A stretch of DNA of 64,000 nucleotides, from NCBI RefSeq assembly GCF_030409805.1, contig NZ_JAUFQP010000007.1:496001-560000 (forward strand), in the 5' to 3' direction. Below the pieces are notes generated by a model, which was not told the origin of the DNA, searched no databases, and saw nothing but the letters and a program-made list of their open reading frames with translations. Shown in pieces: positions 53,060-63,260 of this stretch. The translations under genes were made by a program, and so were the position numbers. Source of the DNA: Algibacter miyuki (GTDB lineage: Bacteria; Bacteroidota; Bacteroidia; Flavobacteriales; Flavobacteriaceae). The stretch's first letter is position 1, and each line of letters begins with the position of its first letter.

Positions 53060-56000
53060 TTAAAATTTAACTTTTACGCCAAATGTGAAACTTGTAGCAT
53101 CTGGATAACCGGTATCCGCATTAGAAAAAGTACTTCTTATATTAACTTCTGGACTATAACCAATATAATCGGTATTGGTAAACAAATTAGTCCCTGTAAC
53201 GTAAAAACGAATTTGATCTAAGCCTATTTGTGTTAAGGTTTTTTCTGGTAAAGTATAACCTAAACTCACCGTTCTAAGTCTGATGTAAGATGCATCTTTA
53301 ACTGCTAAAGCATTTAAATAAAGCGGTGTTGCATCAAAATTTGCTCTTGGATACTCATTTGATGGATTCTCGGGTGTGTAATACGGTACTTTTACACCAT
53401 TTAATTTACCTGATATGGTACCTCCATTATTAAAATCGGACAAAAACGGGTTTACTTTTGTTGCTCCTTCAACGGCATAAAAGTCTACAAATAAATCAAA
53501 GCCTTTATATGATAAATTAGTTGACAAAGACCCGAACCAATCTGGATTGGGATCGGTATACACACGGTCTTCTGGTGTAATTTTTCCATCTGGAATTCCA
53601 GTAATATTCCCTTCATTATCTACACCATTAGTGTCTTTAATTTTTATATCGCCTGGACTTAAATCTGCTTGCACAAGACTCGACTCAGGATTGGCTTGTG
53701 GCGCATTTGCAAAATCGTCGCCTTCTTGCCAGATTCCATCAAACTGATATTGATTAATTACTCCAACCGGCTGACCAACATAGTAATTAAACGTATCATC
53801 ATTTAAGATACTATTACCATCTCCATCATTATAAAGCTCTATAATTTTGTTTTTATTATTAGACCAGTTTGTAGATACCGACCATTTAAAATCGTCATTA
53901 TTAATAATATTAGCTGTTAAACCTACCTCAACACCTGTGTTTTGCAATTCTCCGGCATTAAAATAAGTATATTGATAACCAGTAATTGACGGCACACCAC
54001 GACGTAATAATAAATCGGTTGTTCTGGCATCGTAAAAATCGACACTTCCAACTAAAATATTATTGAATAAACCAAAATCTAAACCTAAGTTTAAGGTTGT
54101 AACCCTTTCGAATTTAAGGTTTGGATTTGGTAAAATTACTGATGGCGCATAACCTGAAGCCGACTCCCCATCAAAAATATAATTTTGTCCATCTGCTGTA
54201 AAAAGCGAGGTATATGCACGACCTAAATCATTTACCAAGGCACCATAACTAGCTCTAAATTTAAGCGTTTCAATAGCATCAACATCTTCTAAAAAGCCTT
54301 CATTATGAATTTTCCATGCGAAAGAAGCTGCTGGATTAAAACTCCATTTGTTATCTTCTGAATTTACCGAAGCACCATCGGCTCTAGCGGTAGCTGTAAA
54401 TAAATACTTGTTTGATAAATTATAACGTAAACGCCCCATAAACGATGATAATCGTTGCTGATTTTTATCACGCTCTACAGTTACATTTCCAATAGCATTA
54501 CTAATACCATCGTAACTCAGGCTTTCATTTGTAAACCCTTCCGCTTGTGTAAACGTTCGACTAAATTTATTTTCTTGTGACGATTGCACTAAGGTTAAAT
54601 CGAACTTATCATTGTTATCAAATCGTTTATCATAAGTAATAATATTTTCAATTAAATAAGATTCGTTTAATTGATTGTCTATTCTTGCAATACCGCGCAC
54701 ATCATCGCCAGCAGAACTTAATGATGATTGATATTGTCCACGTTCAGACGTGCGGCGCGTTAAATTCGTTTTTAATTGATATTGCCAGTTCTCACTAATT
54801 TTCCAAATTGGGGTGATATTTATAACGTAATCGTTTCCTTTTTCGTCGTTATCTTGCTCTCTTAAATTCCATATTGGATTTACCGCCGATAACTCTTCCC
54901 CACTCGGAAATTGTGTTACATTTCCATTATCATCGTAAGCCCGACCTAAAGGAGAAAACGTAATAACATTAACATTGGCAGCTCTTTCAATATCATCGTT
55001 TAATAAGTTTACATCGAAATTCACCGATAATTTATCGTTTATTTTTTGGTCGACGTTTAAACGAAATGTTTTTCGAGTGTAGCTAGAGGTTGGGATAATT
55101 CCATCTTCCTGAAAGTAATTAATACTACCAAATACTTTGGTAAAATCGTTTCCACCACTTACACTAATGGCCTGGCTGTTTACAAAACCTTTGCTCACCA
55201 ACTCATCTTCCCAATCTACAAATTCATTATTCGCAATAGATTCTAATTCAATTTCAGAAAAAATATCTTCATCATTTGGATAATCGCCTCCCGCAGTATT
55301 TGTTCTTACAGCCTCTCGTCTTAATTGCGCAAATTCCTGACCACTATACACGTCAAAATTACGCTCTATAGCTTTAGAAGTAATATACCCGTGATAATTT
55401 ACACTTACTTTACCCGATTTTCCGCGTTTGGTGGTAATTAGTACCACACCATTTGCGCCACGAGACCCGTAAATAGCTTGCGCCGAGGCATCTTTTAAAA
55501 ATTCCATAGATTCGATATCATCAGAATCTATATCCTCAATACCACCATCTCTAATAATACCGTCGACCACATAAATAGCACTCACGTTACCTTCAATAGA
55601 ACCTTGTCCTCTAAAAATAATATCGGATGTTCCACCAGGTCGTAGAGTACCGCCGCCCACATTAACTTGCAAACCAGCGATTCTACCACGTAGCATTTCG
55701 TTTACATCTGAAGTTGGTGATAATAAAGCTTTACTTAAATCGGCTGTAGATACGGCATTTACAATATCATTTTTCTTTTGTGTACCATAACCTACAACAA
55801 CAATTTCTTCTAGCGTGCTCGCATCGGCAGTTAATAAAATAGTTAAAGCTTCGCCTGTTACAGCTACCTCTTTAGTTTTATAACCCATATAAGAAACCAC
55901 CAAAGTTGATGCTCCATTACTGGCTGATATTGAGAAATTACCATCAAAATCGGTTGATGCGCCATTACTTGTTCCTTTTACAATAACCGAAGCGCCTGGT

Positions 56001-56137
56001 AAGGGCATATTATCTTCGGCCGAAAGTACCACACCTGTTATATTGGTTTGTGCCTGCCCCACCGAAATTAGTGTTACAAACAAAAACAAACCGAGTAACA
56101 GTGTTTTGTTCTTTTGATTACATAGTTTTAATTTCAT
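53060..56137 (-). CDS. SusC/RagA-family TonB-dependent glycan transporter
   Basis: This 1025-residue outer-membrane transporter has a signal peptide ending GQAQ, a carboxypeptidase-D-regulatory-like domain (TNITGVVLSAEDNMPLPGAS), the SusC signature segments EEIVVVGYGTQKK and GSRGANGVVLITTK in the plug, and a barrel ending TSFTFGVKVKF with a terminal Phe. It imports oligosaccharides with its SusD partner encoded 11 bp downstream. It is the first gene of block B. The 295-bp region upstream contains a candidate -7 box and two types of repeated motif. Confidence 0.96.
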   Translation of the reverse strand: MKLKLCNQKNKTLLLGLFLFVTLISVGQAQTNITGVVLSAEDNMPLPGASVIVKGTSNGASTDFDGNFSISASNGASTLVVSYMGYKTKEVAVTGEALTILLTADASTLEEIVVVGYGTQKKNDIVNAVSTADLSKALLSPTSDVNEMLRGRIAGLQVNVGGGTLRPGGTSDIIFRGQGSIEGNVSAIYVVDGIIRDGGIEDIDSDDIESMEFLKDASAQAIYGSRGANGVVLITTKRGKSGKVSVNYHGYITSKAIERNFDVYSGQEFAQLRREAVRTNTAGGDYPNDEDIFSEIELESIANNEFVDWEDELVSKGFVNSQAISVSGGNDFTKVFGSINYFQEDGIIPTSSYTRKTFRLNVDQKINDKLSVNFDVNLLNDDIERAANVNVITFSPLGRAYDDNGNVTQFPSGEELSAVNPIWNLREQDNDEKGNDYVINITPIWKISENWQYQLKTNLTRRTSERGQYQSSLSSAGDDVRGIARIDNQLNESYLIENIITYDKRFDNNDKFDLTLVQSSQENKFSRTFTQAEGFTNESLSYDGISNAIGNVTVERDKNQQRLSSFMGRLRYNLSNKYLFTATARADGASVNSEDNKWSFNPAASFAWKIHNEGFLEDVDAIETLKFRASYGALVNDLGRAYTSLFTADGQNYIFDGESASGYAPSVILPNPNLKFERVTTLNLGLDFGLFNNILVGSVDFYDARTTDLLLRRGVPSITGYQYTYFNAGELQNTGVEVGLTANIINNDDFKWSVSTNWSNNKNKIIELYNDGDGNSILNDDTFNYYVGQPVGVINQYQFDGIWQEGDDFANAPQANPESSLVQADLSPGDIKIKDTNGVDNEGNITGIPDGKITPEDRVYTDPNPDWFGSLSTNLSYKGFDLFVDFYAVEGATKVNPFLSDFNNGGTISGKLNGVKVPYYTPENPSNEYPRANFDATPLYLNALAVKDASYIRLRTVSLGYTLPEKTLTQIGLDQIRFYVTGTNLFTNTDYIGYSPEVNIRSTFSNADTGYPDATSFTFGVKVKF

Positions 56138-56162
56138 AAGATGTAGTTTTTAAGTTTAGTGC

Positions 56163-56170
56163 CAAAATTA
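56163..56170 (-). promoter_or_regulatory. Candidate -7 box for susC
   Basis: On the minus strand this reads TAATTTTG, a full TAnnTTTG match, 25 bp upstream of the susC start. A -33 box is not evident, which would fit a promoter that needs an activator such as the SusR-like protein. Confidence 0.45.
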
Positions 56171-56203
56171 TAATTTGAAAGAAATTTTCAGTCAGAATTA
56201 AAA

Positions 56204-56298
56204 TTAAGTCTATGTAAACTTAATCGCTAACACTGAGAAATTCGCAATTTTGAAGCCGATAAAAAACGAACATAACATTAAATCTATGTGAATTTTAA
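56204..56298. promoter_or_regulatory. Direct repeats TTAARTCTATGT upstream of susC
   Basis: TTAAGTCTATGTAAACTTAA (56204-56223) and a close relative at 56278-56298 (TTAAATCTATGTGAATTTT) share the core TCTATGT with TTAA on both sides. They are 74 bp apart, about seven helical turns. They lie upstream of the susC -7 box and might bind an activator or repressor. The rest of 56138-56432 holds no gene. Confidence 0.35.
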
Positions 56299-56390
56299 GA
56301 TATTTCACTTTAAAAACCCCATAAACACTATGCTATTGATTTTTTTAAAAAAACAAAGCTATCGCTTTAAAAACGGACGATTTAAGACGT

Positions 56391-56432
56391 TGTAGTGGTA
56401 ATGTCGTGGTGATAAAATGAGTTGTCGTGTTA
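56391..56432 (-). promoter_or_regulatory. Three TGTNGTGG-type half-sites upstream of block B
   Basis: TGTAGTGGTA (56391), TGTCGTGGTGA (56402) and TGTCGTGTTA (56423) are spaced 11 and 21 bp and directly abut the stop of the upstream regulator gene. The block aligns without gaps to 41471-41513, upstream of block A, at a similar distance from the first gene (about 255 bp). Confidence 0.45.
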
Positions 56433-59201
56433 CTAGAAGTTTAACATATAGTTAACAAGCCCACTATCGTGTTCTAAATTCAATTTTTTTCGTAATCGGT
56501 ACCGTTTAGTTTCGACACTTTTAGTTGAAATATTAAGTAAAGGTGCCATTTCTTTGGAAGATAAATTCAACCTCAAATAAGCACAAAAACGCAAATCGTT
56601 AGGAGTTAAATCAGGATGTGCTTTTTTAATTTTGTCTAAAAACCCTTTGTCTGCATTATTGAAAGCTTTCTCAAAAAACGACCAATCTTTAGCGTCGTTC
56701 AGGTTACTATCTATCAATTTTATGGCCTCAATATTATCTGATCCCTTTGTGTTTTTAATTTCTTTTTTAATCTTATTTAAAACCTTATTCTTATTAATGA
56801 TACTCATTGTAGAAATAGCCAACTCTCTATTTTTACTTTCAATATCTTGATTAAGCTTTTCATTATTAATTTGCATAATCAAACGTTCATTTTCTAATTG
56901 TTCTTGCTTAAATTTATTAACATAATGGCGCTTATAAGCTTTATGCGTTATAAAAATAATAATTAGAAGCAGTAGAAAATAAAGTAGCAACGCCGTATTA
57001 GTTAAATACCAAGGTCGTTTTACTGTAAAGCTATAAGTTGTGGTATTTTTAGATAAATTATTACCAATTTTAGCACGCACTTTAAAGGTATAATCGCCAA
57101 AGTTTAGATTTTCAAAAGTGACCCGAGTATCTCCCGACCATTTGCTCCACTTTTCGGTATGACCTTCTAACATGTATTGATATTTTACATCAACATATGT
57201 CTCATATTCTGGTACAGCATAACCAAAAGCTAAGACTCCATAATTATGATTAAAAAGTCCTTCGGAATCTAGCACCTGACTTATCAACTCATCGTCGATG
57301 GTTTTTAATTCCACAGTGTTTAAATGTATTAAATAATCGGACTCTTTATTAATATCATTCAAATTTAAAGTGATATAACCATTTGCCGTTCCTAGAATAT
57401 AAGTATTCGGGTTGGTTATGGATATATTCTCGAAACCTAAAACACCTTTTCTATATTTCGAAGGAATAGAAATAGTCTTTACAATTGGAGTATTGGTAAC
57501 ATCGTCGTTTTCAATATAACTTATATTATCTTTTGAGAATGTCCAAAGTTTTCCAGCTTCATCAACCACCAATTTTCCTGAAATATAATCTGAAGCATTA
57601 ATTGTTGAACTTAAAACAGAATCTTTTTCAAATTTCTGAAGTGTTTCATTATACCCAAAAACACCTTCATCAGAAGCATAAAGCATCCTGTTTTTATATC
57701 GTATTAAACTAGAGTTTTCACCAAGTTGCAAATCCGTTTCCATATCGCGTTTTTCAACTTGCGTTAAACTATCGTTCAATTTCAACTTAAAAACACCTTT
57801 GTATTCGTGACTTACCCAAACTTGATTTTTATTATTAATTTCGAAATAGCGCGACGAATTTTTAAAACTTTTAATTTTATTTCTAACCTGCCAAGTATTG
57901 TTTTTATTCTCAAGAATTAAAAGTCCGCTATAGTTCCCCTGAAGTAAAAGATGATCCTGATTAGGTATTGTTTTAAAACCCCAAGCCCCTAAGGTGTTAC
58001 TTATTTTAATAGCCAAGTTATCTTCTATTAAAAAGGTGCCAAAATGATGACCACAAAATAGATAGCTATCGTTTAAATTAAACAAATCCCACACTTGCCC
58101 CGCTGTACCTTCAATAAATTTAAAAGCATCATTAACTTGATGCAAACCACGGTAAAACAAACCTTGGTTTGTCCCAATATAGAGGTTATCTTTAAATACT
58201 TTAGTTGTGTAAACAGTACCCAAAACACCCTCGTAATCTATAAATGTATTGATTGAAGATTTCACATTTATACAATTAATACCATTATCCAAACCTGCCC
58301 ATACATTGTGCTCAACATCTTCAAACAACGACAAAACCGTATTATTTGTTAATCCTGTTTTTTGAGTTATTTGATATTTAATATCGCCATTGGCCTGAAG
58401 GTGAATAATACCATCCGAAATAGTACCAATAACCAGGCTTCCATCTTTCAGTTGAAGACTGCTAAACACATCAATATCTTTAAGTAAAAGGTCTGCGGAA
58501 GTTTCCCAGGCCACAAGCTGCTCGTTCTCATATTTAAAAAAACCAGAACTTCGAGTAACAAGCATTAAGCTTTGTTGGCTTTCAAAAACGTAGATTACCC
58601 GTTCAGTTTTTAAAATAGGATGATCTATAACTAATTTTGGTTTTCCATTTTCGACAACAAAAACACCTTCGTTAGCAACATGGTAATAAATTTTGTTGTT
58701 TACTTTGAAAACCTTATAAATATTATGTGTGGTAGAAATTATTTTAAAGGATTCTGTTAACGTATTATAAAAATAAATACGGCTACTAGACTGAAAAACA
58801 ACCCATTCATTATAATCTAAAATATTCCAAATTTGTTCATCTTTTAAAACATTTTCAGCCAGTTTATTGACTAAAGAAGTATAAATGAGAACGCCGAATT
58901 CGTTTTTTTTCCAAAAACCAAATTCGGCGTAACATCCTGTATATATTTTATCTCCTATAGCATTTACTGCGCGAATAATGGTTTTGTTAGGAGAGTTATA
59001 TGTGGTCCATTCAGCACCATTATACACCAAAAGCCCTTTATTATTAGCGACATAAATAAACTGATTTTCACCTTGAGAAACCATCCAATTCTGGTTATCT
59101 CCTATATAATGATCGGTTGTAAATTTTTCAATAGGTGGTAATTCTTGACTAAAAGCCAAAAAGCCACACACTAATAGAAAAAAGGACTTTATAATTTTCA
59201 T
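56433..59201 (-). CDS. SusR-like transmembrane transcriptional regulator (block B)
   Basis: This 922-residue paralogue of 41514-44327 has a signal peptide (AFSQ), periplasmic propeller repeats (GLLVYNGAEWTTYNSP, NNTVLSLFEDVEHNVWAGLDNGI), a Y_Y_Y domain (YQYMLEGHTEKWSKWSG), a membrane segment (LLLYFLLLLIIIFI), a coiled coil and a LuxR-type helix-turn-helix (LNLSSKEMAPLLNISTKSVE). It should sense a glycan fragment in the periplasm and act directly on DNA. Its start is only 22 bp after glpF, so it may also be cotranscribed with the glycerol genes, which ties them to the PUL. Confidence 0.9.
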   Translation of the reverse strand: MKIIKSFFLLVCGFLAFSQELPPIEKFTTDHYIGDNQNWMVSQGENQFIYVANNKGLLVYNGAEWTTYNSPNKTIIRAVNAIGDKIYTGCYAEFGFWKKNEFGVLIYTSLVNKLAENVLKDEQIWNILDYNEWVVFQSSSRIYFYNTLTESFKIISTTHNIYKVFKVNNKIYYHVANEGVFVVENGKPKLVIDHPILKTERVIYVFESQQSLMLVTRSSGFFKYENEQLVAWETSADLLLKDIDVFSSLQLKDGSLVIGTISDGIIHLQANGDIKYQITQKTGLTNNTVLSLFEDVEHNVWAGLDNGINCINVKSSINTFIDYEGVLGTVYTTKVFKDNLYIGTNQGLFYRGLHQVNDAFKFIEGTAGQVWDLFNLNDSYLFCGHHFGTFLIEDNLAIKISNTLGAWGFKTIPNQDHLLLQGNYSGLLILENKNNTWQVRNKIKSFKNSSRYFEINNKNQVWVSHEYKGVFKLKLNDSLTQVEKRDMETDLQLGENSSLIRYKNRMLYASDEGVFGYNETLQKFEKDSVLSSTINASDYISGKLVVDEAGKLWTFSKDNISYIENDDVTNTPIVKTISIPSKYRKGVLGFENISITNPNTYILGTANGYITLNLNDINKESDYLIHLNTVELKTIDDELISQVLDSEGLFNHNYGVLAFGYAVPEYETYVDVKYQYMLEGHTEKWSKWSGDTRVTFENLNFGDYTFKVRAKIGNNLSKNTTTYSFTVKRPWYLTNTALLLYFLLLLIIIFITHKAYKRHYVNKFKQEQLENERLIMQINNEKLNQDIESKNRELAISTMSIINKNKVLNKIKKEIKNTKGSDNIEAIKLIDSNLNDAKDWSFFEKAFNNADKGFLDKIKKAHPDLTPNDLRFCAYLRLNLSSKEMAPLLNISTKSVETKRYRLRKKLNLEHDSGLVNYMLNF

Positions 59202-59223
59202 TTTTTCAATAAAGAAAGCATTT

Positions 59224-59952
59224 TCAAGACAGCGCTAACATCAATAAGGCTGCTAAACAAGCTCCTGTAATAGGTCCTAAAACAGGAATCCAAGCATACC
59301 CCCAATCGCTAGAGGCTTTATTTTTAATAGGTAACAAGGCGTGCATAATTCGCGGTCCTAAATCTCGCGCTGGATTAATAGCATATCCCGTTGTACCCCC
59401 TAATGAAAGCCCAATAGACCACACTAAAAAAGCAACCGGCAACGCCCCTAAAGAACCCAATCCAATTACGCTCCCCGTTTCTGTTATACTCGCATTTGTA
59501 AAATACAATATAGCAAATATAAGCACAAAAGTCCCTAGGGCTTCACTAAAAAAGTTAGAAACCGTATGCTTTATAGCCGGGGCCGTACAAAACACAGCTT
59601 TCTTTGCACCGCCGTCTTCCGTAACGTCAAAATGCACTTTATAAAACAGCCAAACCATAGTTGCTCCTAACATGGCACCCAACATCTGAGCCAAAAGATA
59701 CATAGGCACATCTGTCCAAGGGAATTTTCCAGCGACCGCCAAGCTAATACTTACGGCCGGATTTATATGAGCACCACTATACGGCCCTGCAATAACAACG
59801 GCTACGTAAACAGCCAACGCCCAACCTGTGGTAATTACAATCCAACCACTATTATTACCTATTGTTTTATTCAATACTACGTTTGCAACAACACCACCTC
59901 CTAATAAAATAAGTATGGCTGTTCCTATAATTTCTGCTATAAATGGAGTCAT
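59224..59952 (-). CDS. glpF: Glycerol facilitator (MIP family)
   Basis: This 242-residue channel has six membrane segments and the two NPA-type motifs GAHINPAVS and GYAINPARDLGPR. The Asp after the second NPAR is a hallmark of glycerol-type aquaglyceroporins as opposed to water-only AqpZ. It lets glycerol cross the inner membrane. It lies 15 bp after glpK and 22 bp before the SusR-like regulator, so it belongs to the glpDKF operon. Confidence 0.95.
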   Translation of the reverse strand: MTPFIAEIIGTAILILLGGGVVANVVLNKTIGNNSGWIVITTGWALAVYVAVVIAGPYSGAHINPAVSISLAVAGKFPWTDVPMYLLAQMLGAMLGATMVWLFYKVHFDVTEDGGAKKAVFCTAPAIKHTVSNFFSEALGTFVLIFAILYFTNASITETGSVIGLGSLGALPVAFLVWSIGLSLGGTTGYAINPARDLGPRIMHALLPIKNKASSDWGYAWIPVLGPITGACLAALLMLALS

Positions 59953-59967
59953 AGTTTTATTTTTAAT

Positions 59968-61461
59968 TTAAGATTTAGTCCAGTACTCTAAAGCATCAAT
60001 GGCCTTATACCAGCCTTTAATATCTTTATCAACAACATCTCGTTCCGTGCAGGGTTTAAATTGTTGATCGACTTGCCATATTTCTTGAATTTCTTGAGGA
60101 TTATCCCAATACCCTACAGCCAAACCTGCTAAAAAAGCAGCTCCCATAGCCGTAGTTTCTACAATTTTCGGACGTACCGTTTCAGTATTTAAAACATCCG
60201 ATTGAAATTGCATAAGCATATCATTTACCGTTGCTCCACCATCTACTCGTAATTCTTTAATTGAAATTCCAGAATCGGCTTCCATCGCTTTTAAAACATC
60301 CATAGTTTGATATGCAATAGATTCTACTGCTGCTCTAGCAATATGCGCATCTGTACTTCCGCGAGTTAAACCAAATATAGTGCCTTGCGCTTGCTGATTC
60401 CAATGTGGCGCACCTAAACCTGCAAATGCGGGTACAAAATAAACGCCTTCGGAACTTGAAACCGAACTCGCTAAAGTTTCAACATCAGATGAATTTCTTA
60501 TAATTTTCAAACTATCTCTTAACCATTGCACCACAGCGCCAGCAATAAAAATACTGCCTTCTAAAGCATAAGTTGTTTTTCCGTTTATTTTCCAGGCTAC
60601 AGTAGTTAGTAAATTGTTTTTTGAAACTATAGGTTTATCACCAATATTCATTAACATGAAACACCCTGTACCGTAAGTATTTTTCACCATGCCAGGTTTG
60701 GTACACATTTGCCCAAACAACGCCGCTTGCTGATCGCCAGCAATACCTGCAATAGGAATATTTGCATCATAAAAAGTAGATTTTGTACGTCCGTAAATCT
60801 CGCTAGATTCTTTAACTTCAGGAAGCATGCTTTTCGGAATGGTTAATAATTCCAACAACTCATCATCCCATGCCATAGTATTTATATTAAACATCAAGGT
60901 ACGTGAGGCATTGGTAACATCGGTAATATGTTGCTCACCTTTAGTGAAATTCCACACCAACCAACTATCGATAGTTCCTAAAAGCAAGTCGCCAGCTTCT
61001 GCTTTTTCTCTAGCGCCTTCAACATGATCTAAAATCCATTTTACTTTTGTTCCAGAGAAATACGAATCGATAACCAATCCTGTTTTTTCCCTTATCAATT
61101 TTTCACGACCTTCTTTTTTGAGCGTATCGCAATATTCAGATGTTCTCTTATCTTGCCAAACAATAGCGTTATAAACAGGTTGCCCCGTATTTTTATCCCA
61201 AACAACAACGGTTTCACGCTGATTCGTGATACCAATAGCGGCAATATTTTCAACATTTAAACCTTTTTTCGCGATAGCTTCCGCAGCAACACCTGCTTGT
61301 GAAGACCAAATTTCTAAAGGATCATGTTCGACCCATCCTGGTTTTGGAAAAAACTGCATAAACTCCTTTTGAGCTACCGACACAATGCTTCCTTTTTTAT
61401 CAAAAACAATGGCTCTAGAACTCGTTGTTCCTTGATCTAAAGCTAAGATGTACTTTTTCAT
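59968..61461 (-). CDS. glpK: Glycerol kinase
   Basis: This 497-residue enzyme phosphorylates glycerol to sn-glycerol-3-phosphate. The FGGY-kinase motifs are intact: [14 protein letters not shown] at the N terminus, [34 protein letters not shown], and the C-terminal signature [20 protein letters not shown]. The length is typical. It follows glpD by 82 bp and precedes glpF by 15 bp. Confidence 0.98.
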   Translation of the reverse strand: MKKYILALDQGTTSSRAIVFDKKGSIVSVAQKEFMQFFPKPGWVEHDPLEIWSSQAGVAAEAIAKKGLNVENIAAIGITNQRETVVVWDKNTGQPVYNAIVWQDKRTSEYCDTLKKEGREKLIREKTGLVIDSYFSGTKVKWILDHVEGAREKAEAGDLLLGTIDSWLVWNFTKGEQHITDVTNASRTLMFNINTMAWDDELLELLTIPKSMLPEVKESSEIYGRTKSTFYDANIPIAGIAGDQQAALFGQMCTKPGMVKNTYGTGCFMLMNIGDKPIVSKNNLLTTVAWKINGKTTYALEGSIFIAGAVVQWLRDSLKIIRNSSDVETLASSVSSSEGVYFVPAFAGLGAPHWNQQAQGTIFGLTRGSTDAHIARAAVESIAYQTMDVLKAMEADSGISIKELRVDGGATVNDMLMQFQSDVLNTETVRPKIVETTAMGAAFLAGLAVGYWDNPQEIQEIWQVDQQFKPCTERDVVDKDIKGWYKAIDALEYWTKS

Positions 61462-61543
61462 AAATTTTAGTTTAGCGTATTATTTATTTAGTGGTGTATT
61501 GGTTTGATTTCTTTATTGATTGGTTAGATCGAAATCTTATTTT

Positions 61544-63118
61544 TTAATCATCTATAGATATTACGTAATGCGAAGCCACTTTTACAAAGCTAGAAATTTG
61601 CTCTTGTCTCCACGTATCATCTTTCTGAAGTTCTTCTGCCAAAATGGAAGCCACAACAGGAGCTATTTCAATAGCTGCTTGAGCATCTAAAAACAGAACT
61701 CTTACCCGTCTTGCTAGAACATCTTCAATAGTTCTGGCCATTTCATTTCTAACAGCCCAAACAACTTCTGCTTTGGTAAATTCTAATCTTGGGTGTAATG
61801 TTTCGCCTAATTCTGGAGACGCTTCAATCAATGTTTTTATACTACTTCGGTCGGTTCCATAAATATACAAATGCTCTGATCTATCAACAGGACCATTGGA
61901 GCCGTGAATACGTAAATCTTGCGTTTTGCATTTGACTTGAGGTAGTTTCCCTAGTGCCATGGCTTTATTCATGGCATCTTGAGCCATACGTCTATAGGTG
62001 GTCCATTTCCCCCCTGTTATGGTGATCAATCCTGAATTGGACACAATAATCTTATGACTTCTAGATATTTCTTTTGTTTTTTCCGACTTATCGTTTGATG
62101 CCGCCAACGGTCTTAAACCCGCAAACATACTTAACACATCTTTTTTACTGACTGTTTTCGTTAAATACCGATTTGCAGTTTCTAATATAAAATCGATTTC
62201 CTTATCTAACGCTTTAGGCTCTAAACTATGGCTATCCAAAAGCGTATCGGTAGTTCCAACCACCGCCCTATTATGCCATGGCACTAAAAACAAGACCCTG
62301 CCATCATCCGTTTTTGGGATCATGATTGCATCATTTCCGGGTAAAAAAGATTTATCTAAAACAAGATGTATTCCTTGGCTTGGTCTAATTCTATTTTTAG
62401 CCGTGGCATCGTCCATTTTTAAAACCTCATCAGTAAAAACACCTGTAGCATTAATCACCACATTTGCATTTACTGAATAAAACTCGTCAGTTTCCGTATC
62501 CTGAGCCATAACACCATTAATTAAACCTACATCATTTTTCAATAACTTTTTAACTTTGAAATGATTAAGCACCACAGCACCTTGCTCAATAGCCGTTTGC
62601 GCAATATTAACCGCCAATCGAGAATCGTCAAATTGCCCGTCATGATATACCACGCCACCTTTTAAATTATCTTGTTTTATAGTTCCTAAACGGGTTTCTG
62701 TTTCGTTTTTTGAAATTCTAACCGATTTTCCAAAACTCAACTTCCCTGATAGAAAATCGTACACTTTTAAACCTACCGTATAAAAAAAGTTGTCCCACCA
62801 TTTATAGTTCGGAATAATAAAAGACTGATTACTCACTAAATGCGAGGCATTTTTCAGCATTAACCCTCTTTCATATAACGCCTCTCTTACTAAATCAACA
62901 TTTCCTTGTGCTAGATAACGCACACCACCATGTACTAATTTAGTACTTCGGCTAGATGTTCCTTTTGCAAAATCTACCTGCTCTAAAAGCAAGGTTTTAA
63001 ACCCGCGAGATGCACTATCTAAAGCAACGCCCAAACCTGTAGCACCCCCACCGATAACAATAACATCAAATTGAGTATTCGCTTTTAACTTATCGATTAA
63101 TGTCTTTCTTTTAAACAA
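61544..63118 (-). CDS. glpD: Aerobic glycerol-3-phosphate dehydrogenase
   Basis: This 524-residue flavoenzyme oxidises glycerol-3-phosphate to dihydroxyacetone phosphate and feeds electrons to quinone at the membrane. The FAD-binding VIVIGGGATGLGVALD, the family signature GTSSRSTKLVHGGVRYL and the C-terminal GGKWTTYRRMAQDA are intact. It is the first gene of glpDKF. Its promoter region carries a TAnnTTTG -7 box and a tandem repeat that is a candidate GlpR operator. Confidence 0.96.
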   Translation of the reverse strand: MFKRKTLIDKLKANTQFDVIVIGGGATGLGVALDSASRGFKTLLLEQVDFAKGTSSRSTKLVHGGVRYLAQGNVDLVREALYERGLMLKNASHLVSNQSFIIPNYKWWDNFFYTVGLKVYDFLSGKLSFGKSVRISKNETETRLGTIKQDNLKGGVVYHDGQFDDSRLAVNIAQTAIEQGAVVLNHFKVKKLLKNDVGLINGVMAQDTETDEFYSVNANVVINATGVFTDEVLKMDDATAKNRIRPSQGIHLVLDKSFLPGNDAIMIPKTDDGRVLFLVPWHNRAVVGTTDTLLDSHSLEPKALDKEIDFILETANRYLTKTVSKKDVLSMFAGLRPLAASNDKSEKTKEISRSHKIIVSNSGLITITGGKWTTYRRMAQDAMNKAMALGKLPQVKCKTQDLRIHGSNGPVDRSEHLYIYGTDRSSIKTLIEASPELGETLHPRLEFTKAEVVWAVRNEMARTIEDVLARRVRVLFLDAQAAIEIAPVVASILAEELQKDDTWRQEQISSFVKVASHYVISIDD

Positions 63119-63157
63119 AATGTATTGTTTTTAGTTTTGATTAATTTTATTTCACTC

Positions 63158-63165
63158 CAAAAATA
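63158..63165 (-). promoter_or_regulatory. -7 box of the glpDKF operon
   Basis: On the minus strand this reads TATTTTTG, a full TAnnTTTG match, 40 bp upstream of the glpD start. The tandem repeat at 63179-63198 covers the expected -33 position, so a protein bound there would block the promoter. Confidence 0.55.
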
Positions 63166-63178
63166 CAAAAACAAAATA

Positions 63179-63198
63179 CAAAACGAAACAAAACGAAA
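63179..63198. promoter_or_regulatory. Candidate GlpR operator: tandem 10-bp repeat
   Basis: CAAAACGAAA occurs twice head to tail, exactly 10 bp apart. DeoR-family repressors commonly bind direct repeats with a TTTCGTTT-type core, which is what the opposite strand reads. The site lies in the divergent glpD-glpR region over the -33 position of glpD. Confidence 0.55.
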
Positions 63199-63260
63199 CT
63201 TATTTTTAATTAAAACTCTTAATTACTAGATTACACTACTTCATTTACTTTCATTTTATT

